Assembly: GCF_963678635.1 (NCBI RefSeq)
Contig: NC_087063.1
Span: 35,624,540 to 35,688,539 of the forward strand
Source: Symsagittifera roscoffensis
Taxonomy: Eukaryota; Xenacoelomorpha; Acoela; Convolutidae
Direction of reading: 5' to 3'
Length of the DNA: 64,000 nucleotides
The stretch's first letter is position 1. The number at the start of each line of letters is the position of its first letter. Below the pieces are notes generated by a model. It was not told where the DNA came from, searched no databases, and worked only from the letters and a program-made list of their open reading frames with translations. The position numbers and the translations under genes were made by a program. Shown piece after piece: positions 1 through 10,618 of this stretch.

Positions 1-1710
1 TCCAAAGGAAACTTTTTTCCATTCCGGTATATCTTGAATTGTAATCGATGCATTTTTTATCATGTCTGAAGAATCTGCAGCTGCTTTCGCTTCTGGGTCA
101 GGAACAGGATCATTCCACATTTTTGTGTCGATTGTTCTAGATTCTGACTCTTCATTTCGTTTCGCTGTCTTGACTTCTCGTCTTTCTTTTGATAGTGCCG
201 ATTGCATCATAGCAGCCTTCGACAATGAGCCATCGGGATTCTTGACTATTTTCACGGGACTTAAATCAGCGAAATGTCGACCGTATCCTTTCAAAAATGC
301 CGGTTCTTCTTCTACCATTTCAATTTCGATATCTTCATCTGCATCTTCAGCCAACTCGTCAATTCGTGGCATCAACCCACACTCTTCATCAAAATCTGGG
401 TACTCCGATTTGTCCAAAACTCCAGCTGCAATCATTTGTGTTATTTCAAAGCGTTCTGGAGAAGATAATCTTGCAAACTTTTTAGACCTTGGAGCATCAT
501 GTGCGTCTACGCTCATTGGAACATTCAGCCCGTCGTCTGGACGATCCGGGTTGCGCAGCTCTTCCTGAACTTCAACGTTTGATTTGATAGTACGATTTGG
601 ATTTTTGTCAGCTCCAGTTTCTTGGTCCACATCTTTCATGGATAAACTACATCTTGTTCCAGAAAAAGAAATAACCTTAACGAAAACCTCTTGGTTGCGA
701 GATACTATATCTGAAACGTTGTTTACACGTTCTGGTCGCAACTCCGATACATGAACAAGGCCTTCAAGCTTTGTTTTGAAGCCCGATAAGGCTACGAAGC
801 AGCCAAATTGTACAAGATTCATCACTCTTCCTTTGTATATCTGTCCTAACTCAGGAGTAGCTAGTAAAACCTCCTTGGGACGAACGCTCCTAACATGATT
901 CCTATCATCATTTTGATCACGTGGATTTCTGTCCTGATAATTGCGCCTCCTTTCATTACTCCTACTTCTTGGTTTTTTTCGGTCATAACTGCGACTTCTC
1001 GATCTTTTACGATCGTAACTTTTACTTCGTGATCTTTTACGTGATCGCCTATGCTCATCGTCACGATTCCGGTTGTGTTGTCTTTCTCGACTACGGGATC
1101 TCCTATGTTCTTTATCTCTGTGTCTTTTTGATTCTGACGTTCCTTTGCTTCGAGATCGCGACCTGTTTCTATTAACCGGACCAGAGAGACGCTGGTCGTT
1201 ATCGCGTATTTTCATTTCGTTTTCTGGTACACTCGCGAGACCTTCAAGAGCCTCAAGTTGGCTCATAGCATCGTCGACAGTCTCCTGGATTTGCTCAGAC
1301 TTAGTCTCATTAGTCTTCAATAAAGACTGGGCGGATGGAAAGTCATCGGGCATTGACAGAGCTGGAATGGCTGTTTTCGCTTCAAGTTTCGTTTCTGATA
1401 GACTACTGATATCATTTTCTTCTACTGTTAATTTCTTCTTTTTCTTTTTAGAGGCCTTTCCATTTTGGTTGAAATAACCCTTTGGAAGTAGTTTTTTTAT
1501 CAACTCAAACAAATGAACGGCCAAAGAATTCGTTATTGGTGCGCCATTTTCTTCTAACTTTTTACTAAACGATTCAACGCTTTTGGCTCTTGAACCAAGG
1601 TGAATAACAAATTCAGCAACCTCTTTATCAGACAAGCTAAGATGATTGGTCAGCTCAGTGATAACTTTTGAAACAAGGGAATAATACTCCAATTTTTCAA
1701 TTTCATCCAT
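1..1710 (-). CDS. DHX8: ATP-dependent RNA helicase DHX8/PRP22, N-terminal 570 codons (runs off left edge)
   Basis: DHX8/PRP22 is the DEAH-box helicase that releases spliced mRNA from the spliceosome in the nucleus. Reading the minus strand from the ATG at 1710-1708 gives 570 codons with no stop down to base 1. Seen in order: an N-terminal helical domain (LEYYSLVSKV...TELTNHL), a lysine-rich stretch, an Arg-Ser/Arg-Asp rich region (about residues 175-270), an S1 RNA-binding domain (about 289-355, beginning GQIYKGRVMNLVQFGCFV and ending near SLSMKDVDQETG), then conserved linker motifs VKIVKNPDGSLS, AAMMQSALSKERRE and IPEWKKVSFG. The DEAH helicase core lies outside the window. No intron interrupts 1.7 kb, although animal DHX8 genes normally have many; an intron-poor genome or a retrocopy are both possible. 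The plus-strand ORFs here are shadows. Confidence 0.93.
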   Translation of the reverse strand, partial: MDEIEKLEYYSLVSKVITELTNHLSLSDKEVAEFVIHLGSRAKSVESFSKKLEENGAPITNSLAVHLFELIKKLLPKGYFNQNGKASKKKKKKLTVEENDISSLSETKLEAKTAIPALSMPDDFPSAQSLLKTNETKSEQIQETVDDAMSQLEALEGLASVPENEMKIRDNDQRLSGPVNRNRSRSRSKGTSESKRHRDKEHRRSRSRERQHNRNRDDEHRRSRKRSRSKSYDRKRSRSRSYDRKKPRSRSNERRRNYQDRNPRDQNDDRNHVRSVRPKEVLLATPELGQIYKGRVMNLVQFGCFVALSGFKTKLEGLVHVSELRPERVNNVSDIVSRNQEVFVKVISFSGTRCSLSMKDVDQETGADKNPNRTIKSNVEVQEELRNPDRPDDGLNVPMSVDAHDAPRSKKFARLSSPERFEITQMIAAGVLDKSEYPDFDEECGLMPRIDELAEDADEDIEIEMVEEEPAFLKGYGRHFADLSPVKIVKNPDGSLSKAAMMQSALSKERREVKTAKRNEESESRTIDTKMWNDPVPDPEAKAAADSSDMIKNASITIQDIPEWKKVSFG

Positions 1711-1859
1711 TCCTCAAAACAGAATGTTTCCTTCAAACTTTCTGAAAAACCTTCTATTTTAAATTAAATGAGGTCAGAAATTACCATGGTAACCGAAGTT
1801 ACTACAATAGTCCTTCATCAATTTGTAAGGAATCCGAACTATTTTAGGGAAAAGTTAAG
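1711..1859. other. 5' flank of DHX8
   Basis: Short AT-rich interval between the DHX8 start codon and the first repeat. It should hold the promoter and 5'UTR, but I see no clear TATA box or initiator. Beyond it, repeats begin at once. Confidence 0.4.
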
Positions 1860-2308
1860 ATAATAAATTGAACTTTTTTGAGATTTTATTATGTTTGAGA
1901 ACTGACATCAATAAATAAAGATAATGACGCTAAGACAAACGACTTGTCAAGCGGTAGAAATTCGTTGTATAGTTGTCAAGGTTAAATTATATCGAAATGT
2001 ACCAAATCCCAACACAAGTAATTCTGGAACCACGTCAATAAGAAGCTTAAATCATCACAGGCAATACCTGCCATCAACCTTGGTCATAACCAGTGGGCAA
2101 CTACCGACAACGACAAAGCAAAGACAGTCTCAAATTTTACAAATTCAGTATTTACCATAGAAACACCAGGAAGCCTTGAAGTAGTGGACAATCAAGAACA
2201 ACAATTTTCTGATCATATATTTCTCACAAAAGAATTGATCTTAAATAAACTTGCCATGAAAAACAACTAATGAAACATCATTGTTGTAATAAGCTTAACA
2301 AACCGATC
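1860..2308 (+). repeat. Direct repeat A, left copy, flanking element X
   Basis: 449-bp sequence starting ATAATAAATTGAAC and ending ACCGATC. It recurs at 26962-27381, directly after the right end of element X, with scattered substitutions and a gap of about 30 bp. Its middle is related to the CR1-like relic at 30068-30340 (shared CGAAATGT...AAATCCCAA and GGCAATACCTGCC blocks), so A is a piece of an old LINE, not part of X. Its placement directly outside both ends of X has the geometry of a target duplication. Confidence 0.75.
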
Positions 2309-2763
2309 TTAGTAAAGATTTGAGTAAAGAGTATAATAAAATATTCCAGCCTGCATGATTGTTTTGAATCAATTAGGACGACTGATCACTTTGTGGTGAC
2401 ATGAAAGACTTGGATAATCTCTTGAAAAGGGAGATTGTTTCATTGTGCTTTCTAACCACAGAGTTACTTAGTTTTAATATTCAGGACAATGACAAGCAAG
2501 ATTTCCGAAGGGAAGAAGCATAGTAGGATAATTTTAGCTTGTTGGTTGGCAGGACTGTCCTGCAAATCAACATCTTTTAAAATCTAGGAGAAGTTTTAAA
2601 ATCAGGAGATTGACATTGGAAGTCAGAAAAGATGTTTTTATCTTAGGTCAGATCCTCAATGTGCAGATTAGTGAGAAATTTGAAGGCTATAGTGATGTAG
2701 TATGATGCCATTTATGTTCTGCAGTGAGTCGATATGACGCGGATAAAAGTGATTTCGTGCATT
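2309..2763 (+). repeat. Element X terminal repeat, left outer segment (B)
   Basis: Begins TTAGTAAAGATTTGAG and matches 25517-25963 (TTAGAAAGGCTTGAG...) through ...GATTTCGTGCATT. In both places it sits directly upstream of the inner LTR-like segment. It could be the outer part of one long terminal repeat, or the 3' internal end of a tandemly arranged element. There is no coding potential. Confidence 0.7.
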
Positions 2764-2841
2764 AATTGTTCGTGCATTTCGTGCATTTCGTGCACTAATT
2801 GTTGTGATAAACTTATTAAATAGTTTCATATGTGAATGAAA

Positions 2842-3156
2842 ATGAGTTCCCAAGATGATGATGGCTCAGTGCAACAACAGTTGGACTCCTAATCTAGTGA
2901 TGTGGATTTGAACCTTGCCTCGAAACCCTATTATCCCGCTATCCAAGAAGAATTCCTTAGAAGCGGAGCACTTGGAGTTAAAAGCAGAGAAAAAGAAATC
3001 CGTAGAAGCAGAGCACTTGAAGTTGAAAAGGCTAAAAACGCTAAACTGGTGCCCGAAATCGCCCAATCTGTGTTTAACGCAATAGTCCTAGCAGCCGTCT
3101 ATCTGCTTGCTGTTGAAATTTACCAATTGCCCCCATACATAATAAGCAGCTATTAA
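2842..3156 (+). pseudogene. PHD-LINE upstream ORF remnant
   Basis: The frame from the ATG at 2842 starts MSSQDDDGSVQQQ, meets an in-frame TAA near 2890, then runs open to 3156. It is charged and probably helical (RSRALEVEKAKNAK region). It is probably the 5' part of the LINE's ORF1. I recognise no domain. Confidence 0.45.
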
Positions 3157-3350
3157 AATGCGGACAGATGCTTACCCCATGATGTAAAAGCAGAGAAAAA
3201 GCAGAGAAGTTTGTCCCCACTTGACAAACCCTGGACAAAACTGGTGTGATCCGGCGACGAGTGATCTCAGTTTGGCGTACAGACCTCGGCTCTACAACTT
3301 GCGGAGGGCGTTGTTCCTGTACGGACACGCCCTTTTGCGTCTGGGGGGGA

Positions 3351-6287
3351 AAATGCCAGACACAGCACTTTGCGGCAACGCCAAATGTCCCCACAGCGGA
3401 ATCGTAGCTTCCAGTGGAGTGCAGTGTGATGGGTGCAATAACTGGTTTCACATCAGCTGTGCTAGAACAGCGAAAAAAAAAACTCGCAAACATCCCTCAA
3501 TTTTTCTGTACTAGTTGTCATCAACAGCCTTCTAACGGATTTTCAGGTTTATCAAAGATGATGACAAACATGACAGTTAAAGATAAAGGCATTGAAGACC
3601 AGAAAAAGGCTACCGAGCTGAAGGAACTAGTGGACCTGCCTAAGATTGATGTCTCAGCAAACTGTTTCCCTCCTGCCGATAAGTTTGGCGAAACAAATTT
3701 AAACCAGTTTGCCGCCGGAGTTGAAAGTTTTTATGAAAAAGTTGTTTTCATGAAAAGAAATCTGTTTAACCTCCCTTCAGGAAATGCTGGAAAGCTGTTT
3801 ATCAGGGAGGTCACGTTCTGGCTGAAACAGTTTAATTCTTCAAACTCAAAATACAATTCCATGGCCATGAAAGTTTTCATGGTGCTACCCGGATTACTGC
3901 TAAAGAAACCCTTCCAGGCCTCCAAATGCAAAGATCACACTGAAACACTTTCTCGGCGCTTAGAAATATGGAAACGCGGAGATATAAAGGGTATAGCGGA
4001 TGAAGTTTACTATATTCAAAAACGACTAAAGACCACGCAACGCAACAACTCATCTGAAGACCAAGCTCGTGTCTTTGCCAAACTACTTCTTCAGGGGAAA
4101 GTCAAAAACGCATTGAAGCTATTAGAAGAAGATCCGAGCTATGGTTGCCTTCCCTTCACAGAAACGATTGAGAAGGAACTGAAGCAGTTGCACCCAACCA
4201 TGGCAGCTCCCGACAGAACAGCACTTCTTTTTGGGCCAAAGGAAACCATTCCCGAAGTAGCATATAAGTCCATCACAGAAGATGTGGTAACAAAAACTGC
4301 AGGAAGACTGAATGGATCCGCTGGTCTATCGGGATTAGATGCTGAAGTATTCAAGAGAATGCTTTGTTTACAACATTATGCCCAAGATGGAAAAATGCTG
4401 AGAGAAGAAATCTCTTTGATGTGCTTCAGATTGTGCACCATGCACCACTGCCCCGGATTACTTGCGCCTTTGACGTCTTGTCGTTTTTTAGCCCTTGATA
4501 AGAACCCTGGAGTGCGACCAATCGGGGTTGGGGAAGTTCTTCGTAGACTTCTAGGGAAATGTATTGTCCACGCATTCAAAGACCCGATCAAGGAAACCGC
4601 AGGAAACCTGCAAACATGTGCCGGATTCGAAGCTGGTGCAGAAGCTGCTATTCATGCTATGAAAGAACTCTACGAGGAAGAGAACTCGGAAGCTGTGATG
4701 ATCGACGCCTCAAATGCCTTCAACTCCATGAACAGAGCAGTGGCTCTAAACAACATACAAGTACTGTGCCCAACGATTGCCACGTATTTAATAAACACAT
4801 ACAGGCAGCCATCGCGCTTATTTGTGTTGGAGGTGGGGAATTAAAATCAAGTGAAGGAACCACGCAAGGAGATCCACTCGCGATGCCCTGGTTCTCTATC
4901 AACACCAGAAGACTAATCAATGTACTTGCCGAACAAACTGAGGTGATTCAAGCATGGCTGGCAGATGACGCCACCGGATGCGGAAGCACTGCGAACTTAT
5001 GGAAGTGGTACGGGAAACTAATTGAAGAAGGAAAGAAAGACGGTTATTTTGTTAACAAACTGAAATGCTGGCTGGTAGTGAAATTGGAGAGTATGAGTGA
5101 AAAGGCAAAAGTGATGTTTAATGGAACAATAAATGTCACTACGGCCGGCAAAAAGCACTTGGGTGCAGCACTTGGGACTCAAGATTTCAAGACTGCTTAC
5201 TGCAAAGATAAAATTGAAATATGGACTAAGGAATTGAACGTGTTGAGTGGGTTCGCCGTTTCACAACCACATGCAGCATTCTCTGCGTTTAGCAAAGGAT
5301 TTAAATCAAAGTTTACATACTTCTTTCGGACTATACCTGAAATAGCTGATATGCTCGAACCAATAGAATGTGTTCTGGAGAACAAACTTATTCCAGCGCT
5401 CTTCGGGTCTGAGTCCCCACTGAAGAACAAGAAAAGACAAATTATTGGGTTACCAGTAAGCAAAGGCGGTCTTGACTTCGGAGCGCTAAGAGAAGAAGCA
5501 AGATTTCAAAATGAAAACTCAAAAATCTTCTCAAAGCCCTATAAGCAAGCCATCATTGACCAGCTTTCGGATACCACTCTCGAGTATAGCGGCGGAAGAA
5601 AACAAATAGCAACTCGGAAACGCGAAAGAGAGAAAGAATCAGAAGAAGCAGTTTCACAATCATTTACCACCGAAGAAAAAAGGAAGTGGAAACAAAACAC
5701 AGACAAGGGAGCTAGTACCTGGCTAACCGCCCTACCTCTAAAAAGCCAAGGAATGAACCTCTCAAAAACCGAATTTCGGGACTCGCTGAGATTACGATAC
5801 AATATTCCCCTACAAAATATCCCCCGCAATTGCCCATGCGGAAAAGCTTTTTCCGTTGACCATGCCCTGTGCTGTAAAAAAAGGTGGTTTCATATCCGCG
5901 AGGCATGACAAACTTAGAAACCTTCTTGCAGGCTCGCTAACAAAGGTATGCAACAATGTGGAAGTCGAACCACAACTGACAAAAATTGATAACGAAATAT
6001 TCAGATTACAAACCACATCAACTGAAGATGACGCGAGACTCGACATCAAAGCTAGCAACTTTTGGGAGACTAGACAGACTACGTTTTTTGACGTTCGGGT
6101 CACACATGTTAACGCTCCCTCACATGGCACCAAGGCTACAACTGAAATCTTCGAATCACAAGAAAACGAGAAAAAAATAAAGTATCTGGAAAGAATTGTC
6201 AAGGTGGAGAACAGTTCCTTCACGCCGCTGGTCTTCGGCACTAACGGGGAATGGGAAAACAATGCAGCATTTTTCTCAAACAATTAG
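3351..6287 (+). pseudogene. PHD-LINE polyprotein: PHD finger, reverse transcriptase, C-terminal restriction-like endonuclease
   Basis: Three reading frames join into one protein. Segment one (ATG 3351) gives a PHD finger with C4HC3 spacing: CGNAKC, CDGC, WFHISC, then FCTSC after a frameshift in an A-run near 3472-3483. Segment two (to 4844) carries the RT start: GVRPIGVGEVLRR, QTCAGFEAGAEA and motif A MIDASNAFNSM. Segment three (about 4800-5908) has motif B TTQGDPLAMPW, motif C WLADDATGCG and motif D. The last frame (5880-6287, after an A7 run) has a CPCGK...DHALCC zinc-knuckle-like motif, then RLDIKA...FFDVRV, which resembles the R-PD...D core of restriction-like endonucleases of R2-type LINEs. 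PHD and RT calls are strong. The endonuclease call is from motif spacing only. Confidence 0.8.
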
Positions 6288-6664
6288 CTGTTAAACTTTC
6301 CCGGAACGAAGATGGCAACTCTTATTCAACCTGTATCAACTATCTGAGAACTCGATTATCATTCTGTATATTAAAATCTGTTATAATGTGTATTCGAGGT
6401 ACCCATAATCCATTCAACAGTAGTTCAGTATGCCCGGAATCATCATTAGCGGAGAATTTTCTGTTGAACTCAGCAGCTGCCGATATCGCCTCATAATTTT
6501 TATTAGTTTTATATACCCGTTTGTTTCATTGTATATCTGTAAATACGTTTTATTCTTTAATAAAGAAGTTAGTACTTCCCTTTATATAATGCTGGTATGG
6601 GCCCTATCCAGCTTGTGCACGACCGTACCTAAACGGAAGGGCCCCTTTTATAATTTACGTTTTT
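6288..6664 (+). other. 3'UTR of the PHD-LINE
   Basis: Non-coding LINE tail between the end of the endonuclease ORF and the terminal hairpin. It contains TTTAATAAAG (polyadenylation-like) near 6558 and two GGGCCC blocks about 40 bp apart that could pair. Confidence 0.6.
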
Positions 6665-6685
6665 GCTTCGCAAAAGTTGCGAAGC
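6665..6685 (+). other. 3'-terminal hairpin of the PHD-LINE
   Basis: GCTTCGCAA, a three-base loop and TTGCGAAGC form a perfect 9-bp stem, nine bases before the A8 tail. A hairpin at this place is typical of LINEs whose RT recognises the RNA 3' end. Confidence 0.65.
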
Positions 6686-7224
6686 TCCGCTTGGAAAAAA
6701 AATTTACGAACATTGCGAGATTCAATGAGGACATTGACCGGACTGTCCGGTGAGTGTGTGACATTCGACCAGAATGGAAAAAATGCAGAAGCAGCAATTT
6801 CGAGTTTTTAGCAGCGAACCTTCCGAATTGGCGATTTAGAAGGAATAAGAGCGTTATTCGAACGATTGGACAACTCGTGAAGGCTGAAGGATTCGGAAAT
6901 TCCTAAATTTTAAAAATTCGAATTGATGACGTAATAGTTCTGAGAAACGTCAAAAACGGCCATTTTAGAGAAGAAACTGAAATAAACACAACAACATTAG
7001 TTGCGATAGCGATAACAACAAAAATTGTGATTGAGAAACAACAACAAATTGCAGAAGTAGCAGCGACCGTTCCGAGTTGCAACTATTGTGTCGCTACAAT
7101 AGTTGCAAGGCCGTTGCGAACAACGGTGAAGGGCGGAAGACAGCCTTCCGGAAGGAGAATAAGAGTCTTATTTCCCCGGATTCGAGAATCCGGAGGGGTC
7201 TCGGGACAGGAACTTTTATCATCT

Positions 7225-7232
7225 TATATAAA
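7225..7232 (+). promoter_or_regulatory. TATA box in the X LTR
   Basis: TATATAAA inside ATCTTATATAAACTTTTAG. It is conserved in all three LTR copies (also 11738-11745 and 26518-26525) and lies about 160 bp upstream of AATAAA. Confidence 0.6.
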
Positions 7233-7383
7233 CTTTTAGCTGCCGTATTATGTCCTGAATTGAATTTAACTAACATCTGAATGCATTTTGCTAGGATGAG
7301 AAGCTAGGAGTTGGGGGAAAGGGTTGATCCATCTTCGATGGCGATGATGATTTTTATCTACTGAACAAATACAATACTAACTC

Positions 7384-7389
7384 AATAAA
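7384..7389 (+). terminator. Polyadenylation signal candidate in the X LTR
   Basis: AATAAA in CTCAATAAATAGTAGTAG, conserved in the other LTR copies. With the TATA box upstream it defines a plausible R region. Confidence 0.5.
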
Positions 7390-7680
7390 TAGTAGTAGCC
7401 CTGATTTTAGAAGTGATCTCATGGTCTGGGGATACTGAGACCCAGCCATGAGCTCACTACTTCTGCATGTAATCTAGTTAATTTGAGTGTTTTGACCGAA
7501 GCCGAAAGCAGTAACGTTTTTTGTCGACCCGATGTTAGAAAGACCACCGAAAGTACTGGCTTGGTAGAGACGGTGAAAAGCATGTAGAGCTCTGTTTAGA
7601 CGTTGGCCAGTCGTCTTAGAACCTAGCTTTATTTTCCGTCGATATGTATCTTCCGGGCGAATGTTACATAGATGTTTTTA

Positions 7681-7695
7681 TGGCGCTCCTGAATG
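7681..7695 (+). other. Primer-binding-site candidate
   Basis: TGGCGCTCCTGAATG begins 12 nt after the LTR's TTACA end. TGG-initial sequences pair with the CCA end of a tRNA and mark first-strand priming in LTR elements. Only the position and TGG start support this. The second copy (12193 onward) has one substitution. Confidence 0.4.
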
Positions 7696-9639
7696 TTATT
7701 CTTTTTAACATCATGACCGGCAGAACCGTTAACGAGCACTCCGCGCCGAGCGGATGCTCACTTTAACGCCCTTAATAGGCCTAAGCCGCTGGGGCGGAAG
7801 GGTAGTTCGGAACGCGGAAGCCTCCGGATTATCGTGAATAGCTTTTTAACCTAGTTAAGACCGAAAATTCACGAATCAGGAAGGGTGGGGGATCGGCCAT
7901 CCCCTCGTTCCCTGAGAGGTTTGTGACCAAAAACACTTAAAGATATATATAAAACCAAACAAAAAGTAGTATAGTACCCAAGAAAAACAAAAAACATAAA
8001 AAATAACTGAAAAAACCAAAAACAGTAAAAAGTAAAAAATCAGTAGAAATCATCCCCCCAGACAAGATGTGATCCGACCCTCCCGTTTGCTGTTGATAGA
8101 TATATTGTTATTAACGGCATTTATATCAATCAGGATCGTTACGATCAATTTCGTGGCCCGTTTGTGAGCCTTGTACTGTAGGGTACTGTAGAACGTTAAT
8201 GATAAATTGCGCTCAATCCGGAAGAGTCTGCTGATTTGCGCTCAATTCGGAAGGGTCTTAGGAGAAGACTGATCCGGCAAGCAGTACAAGGCGCAACAAG
8301 AAGGGGCTAAACGACAACAATAATCGACTGTTGGGTATCGTTAACAAGTTTTGTATCCCTTTTGGTACAAAAAGTAAGATAGTAATCTGTGGGGGGCTCG
8401 ACAGTGCTGCACTGTAGTGACCCTTCACCGAACTGCGAATATCCGAGTTAAGCACCCTAATTCGGATATTAAACAAACCCGGAGGGGTATAGTATTACTA
8501 ATATTATTACTTAAATAGCCTATATTAATATTCCTATATCGTTTTTCAGTGAAAAACACAGAAAGTAGACCGGTTTTTAGGGTCAAAATAGCGATATTTT
8601 GATCCCCCCACAAGTCGCGATTTTTGAGATATCGATATTTTTTGAAACGGAAAAAAGCGCTAAATTAGTGTGTTACATCGTAACTGCACTACTATAATAG
8701 ATAGAACCGGTTAAGTTTAGTTCGGAAGTGGTTGGAACTATCTTTGAACCAAAAACCGAATTTTCGTGATTTTTGAGAAAACGGAACACTATAAATTCGG
8801 AAATTTTTGAGTTAGGACAGTAAAAATAGTTGTTCGGACAACGTCCACTAGTGAATCTACAAGCTTTAAAACGCGCTTCCCGAAAGCCATCCGGGTTGCA
8901 GAGAAATCGAACTTAACGTGTTTGATTTGGTGGAATCATCAATCCGGAGGGGTACAGGTAGCATAGTTTTTCGCAAATTTTTTCAACTAAAGCGTTCTAG
9001 ATCAGGTCTTTTGCATTGAACTCGAAGAGTATAGGCCTTCTGAGCTCGGATCAATAATTTTTAGGTCGAAAAGAACAGAATTGCGGAAAAAGTTAGGCGG
9101 AACCTATAAGAGAGAAATTTTTTGACTTTAGAAAAAAGACGTTTTGGTTAATAACTTTGGAACTACGGGACAGATCCAGTTAATCTTGGTACCAATTGAT
9201 CAGAAATTAGCTAAGCTTACTGATAGGGACAACAGTTTTTCGAAAAAGCAACCGTGAAAAGTTTTGAGATTGTTTTTAGCAAACTCACCAATTTGGGAGG
9301 GTAGACCCTTCACGTTTTATAAATTTTTTTAGGAAGGCCCTTACACCCCTACCAAAAGGTAATAACGGTTGAATAATGTAACTTTAGGCTGTTCTAGACA
9401 AAAAGGGAAGGCTAAAGGCACAGGAAAACCTTAATCGAGCCGAAGTTATGCTAGCGATAAGACCCTTCACCGTTAGCGTGAATTGTCAAATAAGAGGCTT
9501 AACTTCAATCCGGAAGAGTCTAGGAAAGCATTAAATTATCTTCCTAGTTAATCTAAAAAGCAAAATAGCATCGGAGAACGTAACCGGAAGGGTATAGGTT
9601 GAAAGAAGGAAATCTCCGAAAAGCTACTTTTGAAAAACC

Positions 9640-9845
9640 AGAGGGCTCCCAATCCGGAGGGGTCAAAAATTTTTCAAATTTCGGAGGGGTCCGAATCCGG
9701 AGGGGTCTTTTATTTGCTAACTCAGAGGGGTCCCAATCCGGAGGGGTCTTACATTTGCTAACTCAGAGGGGTTCCAATCCGGAGGGGTCTAAATTCGCCA
9801 GTCCGGAAGGGTCCTATTTTTGCCAATCCGGAGGGGTATTATTTC
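9640..9845 (+). repeat. Cluster of CCGGAGGGGT-like motifs in the leader
   Basis: About nine occurrences of TCCGGAGGGGTC or one-base variants (TCAGAGGGGTC, TCCGGAAGGGTC) in 200 bp. Further copies are scattered through the LTR end and leader (7186, 8240, 8478, 8940, 9583 among others). They are duplicated in the second block at 14153-14358. One frame reads repeated QSGGV, but that is a by-product of the DNA repeat. Confidence 0.8.
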
Positions 9846-10128
9846 ATTAAAGGACTTAGGTAAACAGAAGAAAGACTACGGTGAGAGGTATTAGGTTATT
9901 AGCAGACAGGCTAGGAATCAGTGACTGCACTGGTAACTTGCCTTTTAATAAAAACCCGACCAAAACAAAACAGGTCCGAACTCGGATATTCGCGACACTA
10001 AGTCTAAACTAAAAAGAGCGTAATTCATTGGTGTAAATTGAAACCCAATACGTTTTTGTGAAAAGTGACTGCCCTGAGGATTTTAGTAGGTCTAGCTCGG
10101 GCAGTCCGAAGGCAGATAGGTAACACAG

Positions 10129-10618
10129 TACTCGGTGGGTGCAATAGACGCCCACTTGAGAAAATTACTGCCTTCAAAGTTTTGTCTGTTTGGTGCAGCA
10201 CCAAGCAGGGAAAGTTTTTTTTTTTTAATATAAGTTCGACTATTGTACTGCGACCGACTAAAAGTACAATACACATACGTTTTTTTTATTGAGGTATTCA
10301 TATTCTGTCATTATATATTTTTTTTGTTTTTGATTTTAAATCAACATAATTTGTGCTTGATTAGGTAGTGAGTACACTATCTTTTAGATTGACTGATAAC
10401 ATCATTTTGTGCTAGTTCTCAAATCTTACGACCGATAATCGGTTAGTGTGAATAAATTATATACAAACTGTACTTTGATAACATACAGGGATTCGTGGTC
10501 ACTATTTAATAGAATCTTGTGAAATTTATTGTGTTGTGTCATTATTATTGATAGTCAAACTATAAAGTCACTAGCAATCGAATTGAGTGTATAGGCATTA
10601 AGAAGTGACAAATTGAGA
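10129..10618 (+). other. AT-rich non-coding stretch between leader and gag-like ORF
   Basis: AT-rich with T-runs, and absent from the second block. Its left end starts GTACTC after ACA and could be an intron donor. Nothing else is recognised. Confidence 0.4.

Larger units (their letters stand above)
2764..6702 (+). mobile_element. Non-LTR retrotransposon with PHD finger, RT and restriction-like endonuclease, inserted in the X left terminal repeat
   Basis: 3.94-kb LINE, nearly full length, ending in a hairpin plus A8 tail at 6695-6702. Comparison with the uninterrupted right repeat places the insertion exactly: target sequence resumes at 6703 (equivalent to 25996), and 31 bp of target (25965-25995) is missing. 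It therefore inserted with a small target deletion, not a duplication. ORF1-like and ORF2-like parts are present but broken by stops and frameshifts. It is younger than X, because it disrupts X. Confidence 0.85.
6703..7668 (+). repeat. Element X LTR-like inner repeat, left copy (5' end removed by LINE)
   Basis: 966 bp, collinear with 25996-26961. Ends GGGCGAATGTTACA. It contains TATATAAA at 7225 and AATAAA at 7384, so a U3-R-U5 layout is plausible. The first 31 bp, present in the right copy, were lost when the LINE inserted. I estimate roughly 96-97% identity with the right copy. Confidence 0.8.
7208..10128 (+). repeat. 2,921-bp block (LTR end plus leader), copy 1
   Basis: Near-perfect duplicate of 11721-14641: same length, and I count about 14 substitutions. 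It covers the last 460 bp of the LTR and the non-coding leader. After its end, copy 1 continues ACA|GTACTCGG into intron-like AT-rich sequence, while copy 2 continues directly into an ORF. No credible coding sequence is present. Confidence 0.95.

Noticed and set aside
62..1477. Plus-strand ORFs of up to 168 and 134 codons across the DHX8 region
   Set aside because: They are shadows of the minus-strand DHX8 frame, which has clear family motifs and no stops; the plus-strand products are low-complexity Ser/Phe-rich.
8258..8613. Minus-strand ORFs of 72 and 62 codons in the X leader (also 12771-13126)
   Set aside because: Present twice only because the block is duplicated; no family features.
9640..9845. 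CRISPR-like array
   Set aside because: Short, irregularly spaced degenerate motifs without unique spacers, in a eukaryotic mobile element.
9599..9850. ORF with QSGGV repeats (also 14112-14363)
   Set aside because: The repeat is explained by the DNA motif CCGGAGGGGT, which also occurs in non-coding places and in other frames.
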